DNA from: Loripinus fragilis
Taxonomy: Eukaryota > Mollusca > Bivalvia > Lucinida > Lucinidae
Length of the DNA stretch: 64,000 nucleotides
Reading direction: 5' to 3'
Assembly (NCBI GenBank): GCA_964019695.1
Contig: OZ026524.1
Coordinates: 25,274,164 to 25,338,163 of the forward strand
A program made the position numbers and the translations under genes. Below, in pieces: positions 62,551 through 64,000 of this stretch; position 1 is the first letter of the stretch; every line of letters begins with the position of its first letter. The notes under the pieces were generated by a model that was not told the DNA's origin, did no database searches, and saw nothing but the letters and a program-made list of their open reading frames with translations.

Positions 62551-62879
62551 TTTTCTGTTTGTTTGTTTTGTTGCTTTACATCCCAAGTCAACAGCTAAGG
62601 TTATGGTGGGACAGTCAGTTCACCTTACAACACTTTTTCCTGGGCAAGCTTGAACAAGCCGCCAACCAGTACTTCTTGCACATATTTTTGTTAGTAACTG
62701 ACAACAACCCTTCTAGAATGATTCAGCGGAAGGGAGAAGAATGGCCATAGAAATTATTCCATGATCAATCTGCAGGAAAGTATGGGACCTGGCTGGGATC
62801 GATCCCACGGCCCCTGGATTTGCAGTCAGACTCGTATCTGTAGCCAGACACGCTACCGACTGCGCTATGCGACCAGGTA
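62551..62879 (-). mobile_element. tRNA-derived SINE, family 2, full copy
   Basis: The minus strand starts ACCTGGTCGCATAGCGCAGT, CGGTAGCGTGTCTGGC (A box) and carries GTGGGATCGATCCCAGCC (B box). Body segments CCCATACTTTCCTGCAGATT, and TTGCCCAGG further on, lead to a CAAAACAAACAAACAG tail. A 12-bp direct repeat TGTTGCTAAGAG flanks it (62539-62550, 62880-62891), which also shows that one satellite monomer was interrupted. Confidence 0.85.
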
Positions 62880-62891
62880 TGTTGCTAAGAG

Positions 62892-63480
62892 TAGGGGGAA
62901 ACAAGTAGAGTAGAGTAAAGAATAAAAAACATCCTGTTTCTAAGAAGAGATAGGAGCACAGTGGTTCAGTGGTAAAGTGCTTGACTCAAGGCCGAGGGGC
63001 CGGGGATTCGAGCCTCATCTGCGTCACTGCGTCGTGGTCTTTGAGCAAGACACATTTACCATAGCTTAGTACTAGGTCAACTTAGAAAGACCTGTTCCTA
63101 CATAACTGAAAGATTGTTGATGGGACGTAAAGAGTCAAATCAAACAAACAAAAAAAAGAGCAAGAGAATACAAGAAGAGCATAGGGAAGTGTCGCAGACC
63201 TGTTGCTAAGAGTTAAATGTGAAAAAAAAACTTGTAGATTCAGAAAGGTCTAGAGCAGTTGCTTTGAATAAGAAAAGACAAAACGGCTATGGTAAAGAAT
63301 GATGCAGCCTGTTGGTAAGAGTAGGGCGTAACAAGTAGAGTAGAGTAAAGAATGACCCAGTTGTGTTTCGAAGAGTAAAGAGGGACAAAAAGAGCATTGG
63401 AAAGAATGTCGCTGACCTGCTGCTTAGAGTAAGAGGAGACCAGAAGAGTAAAGAGAGAAATGACAAAGACTGGTTGCTTA
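62892..63480 (+). repeat. Purine-rich 54-bp satellite, array 2 continued (decayed)
   Basis: Diverged monomers (AACAAGTAGAGTAGAGTAAA; GACCTGTTGCTAAGAG) on both sides of the SINE at 62952-63158. Confidence 0.8.
62952..63158 (+). mobile_element. tRNA-derived SINE, family 1, copy 2
   Basis: GGAGCACAGTGGTTCAGTGG, then GGGGATTCGAGCCTC (B box), CGTGGTCTTTGAGCAAGACA and a GTCAAATCAAACAAACAAAA tail. Same family as 19429-19627, opposite orientation. Confidence 0.85.
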
Positions 63481-63494
63481 GACTTTAATCAGTC

Positions 63495-64000
63495 ATTTTT
63501 ATCAGACAGTGGATGCATGACTCTATCAGATATAGGATGCATGACTCTGACAGCGGATGCAGTAGACACTCTTTCAGCGGATGCAGGACTCTCTCCATCA
63601 GACAGCGGAAGCAGGAGGCACTCTATGAGACAGCGGATGCATGAAGCACTCTATCAGATAGCGAATGTAGGAGTCAGTATATCAGACAGCGGATGCAGGA
63701 TTCACTGTATCACACAACGGATGCAGAAAGCACTCTTTCAGATAGCGGATGGAGGCGTTTCATTATCTGACAGTGGGTTCAGGAGGCACTCAATGACACA
63801 AAGCATGCATGACTATATCAGACAGTATATACAGGAGACATGCTGTCAAACAGCAGATGCAGGAGTCTCTTTATCAGACAGCTGATACAGGAGACATTTT
63901 TTTCAGACAGCGGATCAGGAGACACTCTATGATACAGTGGATTCAGGTCTTTCTCTATTTGATAGCGGATGCAGATGACACTCATTCAGAGAGCTTTATC
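63495..64000 (+). repeat. ~30-bp minisatellite (CAGACAGCGGATGCAGGAG), runs off the window
   Basis: The unit ATCAGACAGCGGATGCAGGA, then GGCACTCT, repeats with ~24-33 bp spacing (63551, 63575, 63603, 63631, 63688 and on). The 141-codon frame 63460-63885 encodes repeated SDSG/TADAG and is treated as an artefact. Confidence 0.85.

Noticed and set aside
62785..62879. Possible genuine tRNA gene on the minus strand
   Set aside because: A and B boxes are present but the acceptor stem does not close and a SINE body and tail follow; SINE head is the better explanation.
63460..63885. 141-codon frame with repeated SDSG and TADAG
   Set aside because: Minisatellite of ~30 bp; composition mirrors the DNA repeat.

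Overview
This is eukaryotic, gene-poor, repeat-dominated DNA, most probably from a marine invertebrate and perhaps a bivalve mollusc. The pointers are tRNA-derived SINEs, a pearl-like tandem-repeat element, TA-flanked mariner-type elements, HARBI1-type DNA transposon remnants and a truncated retroelement family. No host housekeeping gene, rRNA gene, CRISPR array or prokaryotic operon was seen. Nearly all open frames in the first 30 kb and in the last 5 kb are by-products of satellites whose period is divisible by three.

Layout. 1-29.8 kb: about 17 kb of a degenerate, pyrimidine-rich 54-bp satellite built on a CTTACTTAT-like 9-mer, cut into pieces by inserted elements. These are a nested 4.8-kb TA-flanked element (801-5609), a GATATC-palindrome element (7039-7909), tandem hairpin-linked 719-bp elements carrying a reverse-transcriptase fragment (8718-11255), mariner-type elements (14045-15375, 19684-20604, 22285-22864), a SINE (19429-19627) and a retroposon tail (27150-27575). 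29.78-31.29 kb: a second satellite, also with a 54-bp period but purine-rich on this strand.

31.3-38.4 kb: dispersed repeats, a (TA)n tract, a 190-bp hairpin element and a clear CACTA/EnSpm-type element (33657-37016, 3-bp target duplication ATC) filled with the palindrome TTAATGGCCATTAA. 38.7-39.8 kb: a HARBI1-like DDE transposase pseudogene on the minus strand, broken by one frameshift. 40-46.8 kb: retroposon tail, SINE, long-TIR elements, tandem repeats and a 1.05-kb relative of the element at 801-5609.

46.9-49.7 kb: the best protein-coding candidate, a two-exon Myb/SANT-MADF-like gene of the kind that accompanies HARBI1 transposases in Harbinger elements. It has an in-frame stop followed by a further 54 open codons. 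49.8-59.4 kb: more truncated retroposon tails, a 182-bp tandem array, a (CA)59 microsatellite and dispersed inverted blocks. 59.4-63.5 kb: a second array of the purine-rich 54-bp satellite, interrupted by two SINEs. The window ends in a roughly 30-bp minisatellite.

Functionally, the only 'system' is a community of mobile elements. HARBI1 nuclease and Myb/SANT partner would work together in an intact Harbinger element, but here both are damaged. The CACTA, GATATC and TA-flanked elements have no recognisable transposase and would depend on enzymes encoded elsewhere.
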